Assembly (NCBI GenBank): GCA_025360815.1
Contig: JANYBL010000030.1
Coordinates: 1-64,000 of the forward strand
Direction of reading: 5' to 3'
Source of the DNA: Burkholderiales bacterium
Lineage (GTDB): Bacteria > Pseudomonadota > Gammaproteobacteria > Burkholderiales > Usitatibacteraceae
Length of the DNA stretch: 64,000 nucleotides
In this document: one piece after another, positions 56,251-64,000 of the stretch
Position numbering within the stretch: position 1 is the stretch's first letter
How the letters are laid out: each line of letters opens with the position of its first letter
Made by a program: the position numbers and the translations under genes
The notes under the pieces: model-generated
Told to the model about the DNA's origin: nothing
What the model saw: only the letters and a program-made list of their open reading frames with translations
The model's database searches: none

Positions 56251-57963
56251 ATGACATTCCACTTCGATTTCCCTGCCGAGGCGATCTATCCATCTCAACG
56301 CAGTCCGGTGATGGCAAAAAATATGGTTGCTACCTCCCAACCACTGGCCGCGCAGGCGGGTTTACAAATGTTGTGGTTGGGCGGAAACGCGGTCGATGCA
56401 GCCATTGCCGCAGCGATAACGCTAACAGTGGTAGAACCGACCAGCAATGGCATCGGCTCTGATGCATTCGCGATTGTATGGGACGGGGGCAGGGGCAGTG
56501 ACAGTGACAATGACAGGGCGGCGCTGCACGGCCTAAACGCATCTGGCCGCTCGCCTGCAGCATGGACACCCGATTACTTCGCCCAAAAATATCCGGGGGC
56601 CATGGCGCTCCCGATACGCGGGTGGGATAGCGTGACGGTCCCGGGCGCAGTTTCGCAGTGGGTTGCACTCTCAAAAAAGTTCGGCAAGCTACCGTTTGAA
56701 AAACTGTTTGAGCCCGCGATTCGCTATGCCCGCGAAGGGCATTTGGTCTCGCCTATTACCGCCACGAGCTGGGCGCGGCAAACAGAATTGCTGCGAGATC
56801 AGCCTGATTTTTATCGTGATTTTTTAATCGACTCCTCATCTGGTCGTCGTGCACCCCGCGCGGGTGAAAAATGGATTTTGCGCGGCCAGGCGGAAACCTT
56901 GGAAGATATTGCGGCAACGAATGGCGAATCGTTTTATCGCGGGAAACTGGCGGAAAAAATGGCTGCACATGCTCAAACCCTAGGCGGGGCAATGAGTTTG
57001 GCCGATCTGGCCAATCACCAAGCCGATTGGGTCGGCACCATTCATCAGGATTACCGCGAGGTGAGGCTACATGAAATTCCGCCTAACGGGCAGGGATTGG
57101 CAGCCTTACTATGCTTGGGAATATTGGAAAATTTCGATTTGCGCTCGTTAAAAGTTGATTCCGTAGAAAGCGTGCATTTACAAATTGAGGCCATGAAATT
57201 GGCATTTGCGGATGCCTATCGTTACATCGCGGATCCGGCGTTCATGGACATGCCGGTGGCCGCACTACTAAACCGCGAATACCTAAAAAAACGGTCAGCG
57301 CTGATCAATATGAAACACGCATCCGCGCCAACCTTTGGCATCCCGCAGCAAGGCGGCACAGTGTATTTAACAACGGCTGACGCGAACGGCATGATGGTGA
57401 GTTTTATCCAGTCCAACTATATGGGCTTTGGCTCAGGCATTGTCGTGCCCAACACCGGTATTTCGCTGCAAAATCGCGGTTATGGGTTTGTCTTAGAAAA
57501 CGGTCACCCCAACCAAGTAGCGCCCAACAAACGTCCGTATCAAACCATCATTCCCGGATTCTTGACTGACCGCAAAAACAATCCGCTCATGAGTTTCGGC
57601 GTGATGGGCGGACACATGCAGCCGCAAGGCCATGTGCAGATGGTGACGCGGATTTGCGACTATGAACAAAACCCGCAAACAGCATCGGACGCACCGCGCT
57701 GGGTTGTGAATAACGACGGCACCGTTGGCTTGGAGGAAAGCGCAAACGCCAGCATTGATATCCCAAAGGTATCTCGCAGCGCCACCGCCGGCAGCGCGTT
57801 GAAGGACGGCCTTCAGGCACTGGGACATCATTTGGCCTCGGCCGAAGCCGTCAATTTTGCGTTCGGCGGCGCGCAACTAATCTGGCGGCTCGATGATGGA
57901 ATTACAGTAGATTATTGCGCGGGCAGTGACCACCGCAAAGACGGGATGGCGGTCGGATATTAA
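56251..57963 (+). CDS. Gamma-glutamyltransferase family protein
   Basis: 570 residues, an Ntn-hydrolase expected to cleave itself. The probable nucleophile is T370 in QQGGTVYLTTADANGMMVSF. The N-terminal part has MLWLGGNAVDAAIAAAITLTVVEPTSNGIG (shown: GGNAVDAAIAAAITLTVVEP) and GWDSVTVPGAVSQWVAL. The C-terminal part has SFGVMGGHMQPQGHVQMV. The set matches the YwrD-type branch rather than E. coli Ggt. No signal peptide is visible, so it is likely cytoplasmic. A small Asp/Ser-rich insert (GGRGSDSDNDRAA) lies near residue 80. The natural substrate is uncertain. Confidence 0.9.
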   Translation: MTFHFDFPAEAIYPSQRSPVMAKNMVATSQPLAAQAGLQMLWLGGNAVDAAIAAAITLTVVEPTSNGIGSDAFAIVWDGGRGSDSDNDRAALHGLNASGRSPAAWTPDYFAQKYPGAMALPIRGWDSVTVPGAVSQWVALSKKFGKLPFEKLFEPAIRYAREGHLVSPITATSWARQTELLRDQPDFYRDFLIDSSSGRRAPRAGEKWILRGQAETLEDIAATNGESFYRGKLAEKMAAHAQTLGGAMSLADLANHQADWVGTIHQDYREVRLHEIPPNGQGLAALLCLGILENFDLRSLKVDSVESVHLQIEAMKLAFADAYRYIADPAFMDMPVAALLNREYLKKRSALINMKHASAPTFGIPQQGGTVYLTTADANGMMVSFIQSNYMGFGSGIVVPNTGISLQNRGYGFVLENGHPNQVAPNKRPYQTIIPGFLTDRKNNPLMSFGVMGGHMQPQGHVQMVTRICDYEQNPQTASDAPRWVVNNDGTVGLEESANASIDIPKVSRSATAGSALKDGLQALGHHLASAEAVNFAFGGAQLIWRLDDGITVDYCAGSDHRKDGMAVGY

Positions 57964-58098
57964 CTGATTTATACTGGGGAGTTGTTTGAAAAATGTAAGT
58001 TTTTACCTTCTCAAATTCTGTCGCTTTGGTGGCAGCACAGTTACCACCAAACAGCGTTGCAAATATCGTGATTTGATTCATTGCATCAAAACGAAACC

Positions 58099-59415
58099 AT
58101 GCTCGACGTAAAAACCATGTTCTTTTCAATGATTGCGACCAGCATTGTGTTGGCCGCATCATTGATCATTGCGCTTGGCAATCGCCTTCATGACGGCTTG
58201 GGGAAATGGGCGCTCTCGTTGTGTTTGCAGGGCCTCATGTTTGGATTGTTGTTAGCGCGGGGACACATTCCCGAATTCTTTTCGGTGGTCTTGCCGAACG
58301 CACTTTTTATGTTGGGCATCACGCTGCACGCTAGCGCATTATTGGAGTTTTACGGCCGACGTTTGAGCATTTGGTGGCACGTCATCCCGACACTGGTCAT
58401 GTTGTTTTGTTTTTCGGCGCTAATCAATGCCTTCGCAGCGCGAAACATTTTCCATGGAATCGTCTATGGCTCCGCTCTCATGGGTTTGGGCGTAATTGCC
58501 AACCGTCTGCATGATGGAGACAAGCAATCCGCGCGCTGGCTGATCGCAGGCGGGTATTTAATGACAGCAATCGCGCTCTATGTCCGCGCCATTGCCTTGC
58601 TCTTAAACCCGACGAGCTATAACAATTTGTTTGCGCCTGATATTCTTCTGAACGTGGGCTATTTCGTGGGTAATTCAGTGATCCTGATGACCTCGGTCGG
58701 CTTTCTCGTACTCCACAAAGATCGTGCCGAACAATATGCGCAGCGCCTCGCCATGACCGACCCGTTGACCGGGACCTTCAACCGGCGCATTTTTCTGGAA
58801 CTGGCTGAGAAAGAAGTCGCTCGTAGCCGTCGATCCGGCACACCGCTGTCTATCATCATGCTAGATCTTGACCATTTTAAAATCGTGAATGATGAGCACG
58901 GCCATTTGGCGGGCGATGCCGTTTTGAAGCAATTTGCACAAATTGTGCTTGGCTGTTTGCGCCGCGAAGATTTATTGGTGCGCTACGGTGGCGAGGAGTT
59001 TTGCGTACTGCTACCCGACGTTGAAATCGACCGAGCGCAGGGCTTGGCGGAGCGAATCCGCCATGCCGTAAGCAAAAACTCGTTCAATCATCCGCAAAGC
59101 GCCGGTAAAACCATACGCATCACGGTAAGCTGCGGCGTGGCTGGCCTAGCGCGGGAAGAAAAACGCAAAGATCAACACAAAGCCGAGCAGAATCTAGGAC
59201 AAAGTCGTGCCAAAAACAAGGCCGATACCTTCGAGGATGCTGAAGCCGTTTTGCATTTAGTCGGGCTCGCAGATGAAATGCTCTACGCCGCCAAAACCGC
59301 CGGTCGCAATCGCGTTGTGGCCTACCCGGAAAATTCTACCTTTGCGATGATCAAGCGAACCCACATGGCTGCGCAGCGAGGAGCGCAAAATATACAAAAT
59401 GCAGCACGAACGTAG
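58099..59415 (+). CDS. Membrane-anchored diguanylate cyclase (GGDEF), second copy
   Basis: 438 residues from ATG 58099; a TTG 18 nt upstream is also in frame. Six or seven hydrophobic helices (1-215) carry a sensor of unknown ligand, including FYGRRLSIWWHVIPT, similar to FYGRRDIPWIFLPA in the cyclase at 31983. The GGDEF domain has DPLTGTFNRRIFLELAEKE, IIMLDLDHFKIVNDEHGHLAGD and RYGGEEFCVLLP. A canonical inhibitory site RRED lies five residues before GGEEF. A charged insert of about 30 residues (EEKRKDQHKAEQ) breaks the domain before ADEMLYAAK. Confidence 0.92.
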   Translation: MLDVKTMFFSMIATSIVLAASLIIALGNRLHDGLGKWALSLCLQGLMFGLLLARGHIPEFFSVVLPNALFMLGITLHASALLEFYGRRLSIWWHVIPTLVMLFCFSALINAFAARNIFHGIVYGSALMGLGVIANRLHDGDKQSARWLIAGGYLMTAIALYVRAIALLLNPTSYNNLFAPDILLNVGYFVGNSVILMTSVGFLVLHKDRAEQYAQRLAMTDPLTGTFNRRIFLELAEKEVARSRRSGTPLSIIMLDLDHFKIVNDEHGHLAGDAVLKQFAQIVLGCLRREDLLVRYGGEEFCVLLPDVEIDRAQGLAERIRHAVSKNSFNHPQSAGKTIRITVSCGVAGLAREEKRKDQHKAEQNLGQSRAKNKADTFEDAEAVLHLVGLADEMLYAAKTAGRNRVVAYPENSTFAMIKRTHMAAQRGAQNIQNAART

Positions 59416-59489
59416 CGACAAAGACAATCACAGACGCACCTGATGCTGCAGCAACCTACCAGACGTTGACCGAGCCGAGGGACTGCTAT

Positions 59490-59873
59490 TTAGCCAGCCA
59501 TTTGCACCGGAATCTTGCCGCGTTTGTCTTTGATGCGGTTTTTCTCGTCGACGTATACTAAATCAGGCTGGTAAGTAGCGAGTTCGATTTCGTTGTAAAC
59601 AGCATAGCTCGCGATAATGAGCAAATCACCGGGCGCAGACAATCGTGCCGCCGCACCGTTCACGCTGATGATGCCCGAGCCACGCTGGGCAGAGATGGCG
59701 TAGGTCGTGAAACGCTGGCCATTATTGACGTTGTAAATATCGATCTGCTGATATTCCTTAATATCTGACGCATCCAATAAATTTTGGTCAACCGCGCACG
59801 AACCCTCGTAATGCACCTCGCAATGCGTGCAGGTGACGCGATGAATTTTCGACTTCAACATGGTACGTTGCAT
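59490..59873 (-). CDS. panD: Aspartate 1-decarboxylase
   Basis: 127 residues from ATG 59873, which has GGAGGGG before it; the frame open to 59924 is not used. PanD makes beta-alanine from aspartate for pantothenate. The self-cleavage site that forms the pyruvoyl group is G24-S25 (HYEGSCAVD), at the canonical positions. K9 of [10 protein letters not shown] and the block [21 protein letters not shown] are present. It lies 312 bp after panC on the same strand and may have its own promoter. Confidence 0.95.
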   Translation of the reverse strand: MQRTMLKSKIHRVTCTHCEVHYEGSCAVDQNLLDASDIKEYQQIDIYNVNNGQRFTTYAISAQRGSGIISVNGAAARLSAPGDLLIIASYAVYNEIELATYQPDLVYVDEKNRIKDKRGKIPVQMAG

Positions 59874-60185
59874 TATCCCCTCCGTGGGATTGTGGCGCTC
59901 AGGAATACTACCCAAATGCAGCAAAAAGACAGCACGAGTGCCAGCATCAATCAGTAAAAAATGCGATAAACTTTAAGGATTATAGGTTTGGAATTTAGAT
60001 CAAATACACTAATAATTGGGCCGCCGACGTGCCTAAAAACCCGCCGAACCCGCCGCGCCGAACATGGCCGCCGATGGTTAGCGTGAACGTCATTCAACTT
60101 GGACAGCAGCGTAGCATTTGCTTTTGTGCGGCGCAACAATATTTGCGCCTGCGTACGTTATGAACAGCAGTAATTGCTCGTTCTG
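59874..60185. other. Gene-less stretch between panC and panD
   Basis: No supported gene in these 312 bp. GGCGCAA and TTGCGCC at about 60130-60149 form a 7-bp hairpin after the panC stop, without a T-run. A 62-codon minus-strand frame at 59951-60139 has no ribosome site and no recognisable features. A panD promoter is expected here. Confidence 0.4.
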
Positions 60186-61046
60186 TTAAAGCGAAACCTC
60201 GAGATTATCGAGCAACCTGGGCATGCCCAAACGGGCGGCTGCGAGGATTACCAGCGATTTATCGGCAACTCCACCCGAAAACGTGGGCGGCAGTAAATCG
60301 AGTCGGCGGCGGACCGTGATGTAATCAGGCTGCCAGCCCCGCGATTGAAGATCCGCGATGGCTTGAGCCTCAAGCTTTGCAATAGCGCCTGCGTTCTGCG
60401 GACCTGCCTGAAGCTGCGATTTGATCGCCGATAGCGTGCGCTGTAGCTGCGGCGCTTCCAAGCGCTCTGAAGCACTTAAAAACCCATTGCGAGACGATAA
60501 AGCCAAGCCGTCTTTAGCGCGGACGGTATCGGCCAAAATCATTTGAATCGGCAAATTCAGTTGCCGCACCATATTGTCGAGCACCCGGCATTGTTGGTAA
60601 TCCTTTTTGCCGAACACGGCCACGCTTGGTTGCACCATGTTGAAGAGCTTCATGACGACGGTCGCGACACCGCGAAAATGCCCGGGACGCACCGCGCCCT
60701 CCAGAATATGTTGGATTTCGGGTGGCTCGATGCTGTATTGCTGCGGCTCCGGATACAGCTCATGCTCATCAGGTGCGAACACGACATCCACTCCAGCTTG
60801 GCGGCATTTTTCACAATCATCTTTAAGCGTACGCGGATACTGATCAAAATCCTCGCTGGGACCAAACTGCAATCGGTTCACAAAAATAGATACCACCACC
60901 ACGCCCGACTGTCCCACTCGACCGCGGGCGAGCCGGGTTAAGTCGATATGCCCGGCATGGAGATTTCCCATCGTCGGGACAAAGCCTATGTCAGGCTCAG
61001 CTTTGAGCCGGGCACGCAAATCAGAAACAGAATGAATAAGTTCCAT
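60186..61046 (-). CDS. panC: Pantothenate synthetase
   Basis: 286 residues from ATG 61046 (MELIHSVSDLRARL). PanC joins pantoate and beta-alanine using ATP. Motifs: VPTMGNLHAGHIDL (HIGH-like HAGH), VSIFVNRLQFGPSEDFDQYPRTL (shown: VSIFVNRLQFGPSEDF), VFGKKDYQQCRVL, VRAKDGLALSSRNGFLS (KMSKS-like part). A longer frame to 61118 overlaps the kinase gene and is rejected. It lies 17 bp after the deoxynucleoside kinase gene. panB, which normally stands beside panC, is not in this window. Confidence 0.95.
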   Translation of the reverse strand: MELIHSVSDLRARLKAEPDIGFVPTMGNLHAGHIDLTRLARGRVGQSGVVVVSIFVNRLQFGPSEDFDQYPRTLKDDCEKCRQAGVDVVFAPDEHELYPEPQQYSIEPPEIQHILEGAVRPGHFRGVATVVMKLFNMVQPSVAVFGKKDYQQCRVLDNMVRQLNLPIQMILADTVRAKDGLALSSRNGFLSASERLEAPQLQRTLSAIKSQLQAGPQNAGAIAKLEAQAIADLQSRGWQPDYITVRRRLDLLPPTFSGGVADKSLVILAAARLGMPRLLDNLEVSL

Positions 61047-61063
61047 CACATTGAACCAAAAAA

Positions 61064-61753
61064 TTAGCCGGCATTCATGTATTCGCGCATGCCACGCAAC
61101 GATTCGACACGTGTGCACAACATCTGCAAATGCTCTGCGTTATCGGCAAAATTAAACCGGTCGCTATTCACAATTAACAGCGGCGACTCCGTGTAGTCGT
61201 AAAAATAGCGGGTATAGGTTTCACTCAGCCGCATCAGATAGTCCTCGGTTATGCCGCGCTCCATAGGGCGGGCGCGGCGCTGAATACGGCTCAACAGCGA
61301 ATCAACGGAGGCTTGTAAATAAATCACCAAATCCGGTGTTGGCGCTTGCGGGCGCAGATGATTGTAGAGCTGGGAATAGAGCTGAAATTCGTTATCGTCT
61401 AGCGTTAGTCTTGCAAACAGCGTGTCTTTGGCCAGCATGTAGTCCGCGATGGTTTTTTTCTCAAACATATCCGGCTGGCGGATGGCCGAGAGCTGGTTGA
61501 TCCGCTGGAATAAAAAAAACATTTGCGTGGCCAGCGCATAGCGTTTCATGTCGCGATAAAACTGCGGCAAGAACGGATTGGCCGTCGGGTCTTCCAACAA
61601 TAAATTTGCACTATAGCGGTCGGCCAACAAGCGCGCGAGCGTCGATTTTCCGCAGCCAATCGGTCCTTCGACCACGATATAGCGGTAGCGGGCGAGGCTA
61701 TTGGAAGCGCCGCCAACCACCGGGTTCACGGTATTATTCACGGTAATATTCAT
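61064..61753 (-). CDS. Deoxynucleoside kinase (dAK/dGK/dCK family)
   Basis: 229 residues. The P-loop is VVEGPIGCGKST (27-38). Then follow LLLEDPTANPFLPQFYRDMKRYALATQMFFLFQR (shown: PFLPQFYRDMKRYALATQMF), the family block ADYMLAKDTLFARLTLDDNE, and a lid with RIQRRARPMERGI. These kinases phosphorylate deoxynucleosides in salvage. It commonly sits between folK and pan genes in betaproteobacteria. Which base it prefers cannot be told here. Confidence 0.92.
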   Translation of the reverse strand: MNITVNNTVNPVVGGASNSLARYRYIVVEGPIGCGKSTLARLLADRYSANLLLEDPTANPFLPQFYRDMKRYALATQMFFLFQRINQLSAIRQPDMFEKKTIADYMLAKDTLFARLTLDDNEFQLYSQLYNHLRPQAPTPDLVIYLQASVDSLLSRIQRRARPMERGITEDYLMRLSETYTRYFYDYTESPLLIVNSDRFNFADNAEHLQMLCTRVESLRGMREYMNAG

Positions 61754-61832
61754 TCCCCTAGATACGCTATATGGTTTGTCGCTATGTTCATATTCAGCAT
61801 TACCGGCAATCCCTTTTCAACACCATCAGACA

Positions 61833-62348
61833 TTACTCCAGCAACAAACGCACGTCGCTAGTACCTACTCTTGCCAGCCATTCCTTAGCGAAGCCCTTAC
61901 CCGGAATATAAACGTCGGGCGCGATTTCTACCAAGGGAATTAACACGAATGCACGTTCGTGCATGCGCGGGTGCGGGGTCACCAAATCGGGTTCGTTGAT
62001 GCGCCACTCATTAAAAATCAAAATATCTAAATCCAGTGTGCGCGGACCGTTTTTTTCCAGCCTGGTGCGCGAATGCATTGCCTCAATCGCCATGAGATGC
62101 TCAAGCAGCTTTTGCGGCGCAAGCGTGGTCGCTATTTCAGCGGCGGCATTGATGAAAACGGGTTGATCTAATATGCCGATCGGTGCTGTTTCATAAAAAG
62201 AGGAGACGCGCACCAGTTCGGCCTCAGGAATTTCATCAAGCTCTTGTAGCGCCCGTTTGATCTGCAACACCGGGTGCTGCAAATTCGCGCCCAGCCCAAC
62301 ATAGACTGTGGAGCGAAACGCGCTAATGTTGGTGGCAGATAGACTCAT
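61833..62348 (-). CDS. folK: 6-hydroxymethyl-7,8-dihydropterin pyrophosphokinase
   Basis: 171 residues from ATG 62348; a GTG at 62366 is also in frame. FolK transfers pyrophosphate from ATP in folate synthesis. Family blocks: VYVGLGANLQHP, SSFYETAPIGILDQPVFINAAAEI (shown: SSFYETAPIGILDQPVFINA), LEHLMAIEAMHSRTR, GPRTLDLDILIF with metal ligands D and D, and TPHPRMHERAFVLIPL. It follows pcnB with a gap of 37 bp. Confidence 0.95.
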   Translation of the reverse strand: MSLSATNISAFRSTVYVGLGANLQHPVLQIKRALQELDEIPEAELVRVSSFYETAPIGILDQPVFINAAAEIATTLAPQKLLEHLMAIEAMHSRTRLEKNGPRTLDLDILIFNEWRINEPDLVTPHPRMHERAFVLIPLVEIAPDVYIPGKGFAKEWLARVGTSDVRLLLE

Positions 62349-62385
62349 TCTATGGCGCTCATACACTCAAGCTCATGCTGGCGGC

Positions 62386-64000
62386 TCATTCGTGGATCTT
62401 TTCGGTTGAGTGGGCATCGTCGGTTTTATCAGTGTCACCAATCGCGAGTTCACCCTGAACTGACGCAATCGGGGCGTCATTCACAACCGGTTTTTTCTTT
62501 TTACGATTACGGCTGCGCTTTTTCTTGGGCTCATCATCTGGCTGTAGCATCGTTTCGCGCACATCGTCATCGGCAAATTGAAACGCCTCCCACCATGTCG
62601 CCACATCATGCGGCGCGTCGCCCGCGAGCGCACGCAACTCGAAAAAATCGTAGCAAGCGCGGAACCGAGGGTGGCTTAACGTGCGATGCGCTTTGCCCTG
62701 AGAACGCTGTAAAAATTTCGGCTGCGCTAACCATAGCTCTTTGACCATCGGGTCAAGCCTGCGCGGGATGGCCAAGGTTTTGCGCTGCTGATCCAACACA
62801 TCATCCATCGCTTCATGCATAGCTTGCAGCTGGCGCACGCCTTTATCCTCGAGCTCCCGCTGACGAGCCAGCATTGGGAACCAAAAGAGCGCGGCGAATA
62901 AAAACCCGGGTGAAACACCTTTATCGGCGGCGATGCGCTCATCCGTTCGTCGCAGAGCCAGGGTGACAAACGGGCGACTTTGTTCATCGCGCAGCAGACC
63001 ATCAATCGCAGGCAGTAATTGTTGATGCAAACCCAACGAACGCAGTTTTTCGATGCACAGCAAAGCATGGCCCGACAGTAACAATTTAAGCATTTCATCA
63101 AACAGCCGCGCTTGCGGCACGTTTGCCAGCAGCGCCGACATTTCAGCGATCGGCGCTTCGGTGGCGGGATCGATGGTAAAACCCAACTTGCCCGCCAGGC
63201 GTGCCGCACGGAGCATCCGCACGGGGTCTTCGCGATAGCGATCGACCGGATCGCCAATGATCACCACACATTTTTTTTGGATATCGGGAACGCCATTCAC
63301 ATAATCCAAAATCTCTTCACGCGATGGATCGTAGAACAACGCGTTCATCGTGAAATCACGGCGAATCGCGTCTTCTTCTTGGCTCCCAAACACGTTGTCG
63401 CGCAGCAAACGGCCATGTTCATCCGCTTGGGATGTTGGCCCTTTTTCGTTGCTGCGGCGAAAATCACGGTCGCGCTGGCGGCGGCGTGAGCGGGTTTGTG
63501 GCTCTTCAGCCTCGGATTCATCGGTGCTCACACCGGAACTGGTATTGGATACGGCAGCAGCCATGTTTTCCACTGGTTCTTCAATCGCCGGTTCGTCCGC
63601 TGCACCGCCACCCGCCCCGCGAAATGTGGTCACTTCAATTGTTTCTTGGCCAAACATGACATGCACGATTCGAAACCGGCGACCGATAATTCGCGAGCGG
63701 CGGAACACATTCCGAACTTGTTCAGGTGTTGCGCTGGTGGCCACATCGAAATCTTTGGGGTGCCGGCCTATCAACAAATCACGTACCGCACCGCCGACCA
63801 CGAATGCCTCGTAGCCAGCGTCTTGCAAGCCTTCGCAGGTACGCAGCGCCGCATCCGAAATATCGCGGCGATCAACGCCGTGCTCGGCTTGGGTGTACAC
63901 ACGGCTGCGGGGATGGGCGCGGGACTTTTCAGAGACTAGCGCTAACGCGGCACTTGGGGCGTTTTTACTTCGAACGGCACGCCCGGCGGAGACTTTCGAT
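62386..64000 (-). CDS. pcnB: Poly(A) polymerase I, 5' end outside window
   Basis: The frame is open from the stop at 62386 to the right edge. An internal GTG at 63900 would give 504 residues, but the coding sequence upstream (SEKSRAHPRSRVYTQAEHG) suggests the start is outside the window. PcnB adds poly(A) tails that promote RNA decay. The nucleotidyltransferase motif is FVVGGAVRDLLIGRHPKDFD; then IEVTTFRG, LLRDNVFGSQEEDAIRRDFT and YREDPVRMLRAARLAGKLG. Between TTFRG and LLRDN lies an insert of about 70 Glu/Arg/Ser-rich residues, much longer than in E. coli. The tail KKKRSRNRKKKKP is strongly basic. Confidence 0.94.
   Translation of the reverse strand, partial: SKVSAGRAVRSKNAPSAALALVSEKSRAHPRSRVYTQAEHGVDRRDISDAALRTCEGLQDAGYEAFVVGGAVRDLLIGRHPKDFDVATSATPEQVRNVFRRSRIIGRRFRIVHVMFGQETIEVTTFRGAGGGAADEPAIEEPVENMAAAVSNTSSGVSTDESEAEEPQTRSRRRQRDRDFRRSNEKGPTSQADEHGRLLRDNVFGSQEEDAIRRDFTMNALFYDPSREEILDYVNGVPDIQKKCVVIIGDPVDRYREDPVRMLRAARLAGKLGFTIDPATEAPIAEMSALLANVPQARLFDEMLKLLLSGHALLCIEKLRSLGLHQQLLPAIDGLLRDEQSRPFVTLALRRTDERIAADKGVSPGFLFAALFWFPMLARQRELEDKGVRQLQAMHEAMDDVLDQQRKTLAIPRRLDPMVKELWLAQPKFLQRSQGKAHRTLSHPRFRACYDFFELRALAGDAPHDVATWWEAFQFADDDVRETMLQPDDEPKKKRSRNRKKKKPVVNDAPIASVQGELAIGDTDKTDDAHSTEKIHE

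Noticed and set aside
55849-59947. 13-base match AGTGCCAGCATCA at about 55849 and 59938
   Set aside because: A shared 13-mer is expected several times by chance in 64 kb, and the flanks do not match.
59951-60139. 62-codon minus frame between panC and panD
   Set aside because: No ribosome site, Arg-rich composition typical of non-coding frames, no family features.

Overview
The window is chromosomal DNA from a betaproteobacterium with a moderate G+C content. The gene neighbourhoods support this: pyrG-kdsA-eno-ftsB, yciB-yciI-bolA-PpiC-type isomerase, a YciO/TsaC-like gene next to an M50 protease and trpS-scpA-scpB-rluB, and pcnB-folK-deoxynucleoside kinase-panC-panD. I cannot place it more precisely. 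Most of the window is conserved housekeeping chromosome. I see no rRNA, tRNA, CRISPR array, transposase or prophage gene.

Layout. 1-4242 (minus): a very large secreted modular protein running off the left edge, with a dockerin-like EF-hand pair, six PKD-like, three Calx-beta and several Ig-like repeats. 4839-8476 (minus): a redox/envelope cluster of two pirins, cytochrome b561 and two YceI proteins, divergent from a YhaJ-like LysR regulator. 9534-10933: DUF952 gene and gluQ. 11235-15947: an RND adaptor and permease without an outer-membrane factor. 16040-20527: pyrG, kdsA, eno, a small membrane protein, ftsB. 20700-22431 (minus): an accessory patch with an intact HExxH lipoprotein and a broken lipoprotein gene. 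22575-25608: YjbR-like, greB, ridA-like, DUF3147, 6-phosphogluconate dehydrogenase. 25969-33525: TraB/GumN protein, ThDP enzyme, htpG with a heat-shock-type promoter, SDR, diguanylate cyclase, Cys/His-rich secreted protein. 33872-36949: queG, tsaE, amiC. 37090-41059 (minus): a hypothetical, the PpiC-bolA-yciI-yciB run, another hypothetical. 41172-50702 (plus): PHP phosphoesterase, YciO-like, M50 protease, trpS, an esterase-like gene, scpA, scpB and an enlarged rluB. 50859-53390 (minus): prmB, Mpo1-like, EamA transporter. 53869-59415 (plus): tctB, tctA, oxidoreductase-like protein, gamma-glutamyltransferase-like protein, second diguanylate cyclase. 59490-64000 (minus): panD, panC, deoxynucleoside kinase, folK, pcnB (open at the right edge).

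How genes work together. Several groups look translationally coupled by 4-bp ATGA overlaps: cyb561/yceI, YjbR/greB, TraB/ThDP enzyme, trpS/esterase/scpA, scpB/rluB and prmB/Mpo1-like. ScpA and ScpB act together with SMC in chromosome segregation. PanC and PanD supply pantothenate, but panB is missing from its expected place between the kinase and panC. The pirin-b561-YceI cluster is probably controlled by the divergent LysR protein, with palindromes in the shared promoter region.

Most unusual. (1) A degraded lipoprotein gene at 21774-22431 has TGA exactly at the lipobox cysteine, two further frame changes and a 52-bp tandem duplication; its terminator hairpin contains a possible start codon of the next lipoprotein gene. 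(2) A loose family of roughly 25-bp intergenic repeats recurs at several loci, once as an inverted pair. (3) Many spacers carry tandem repeats of 9-14 bp, and similar short duplications enter genes: a triplicated 9-residue unit in TsaE, long disordered inserts in RluB and PcnB. No entirely new multi-gene system is evident.
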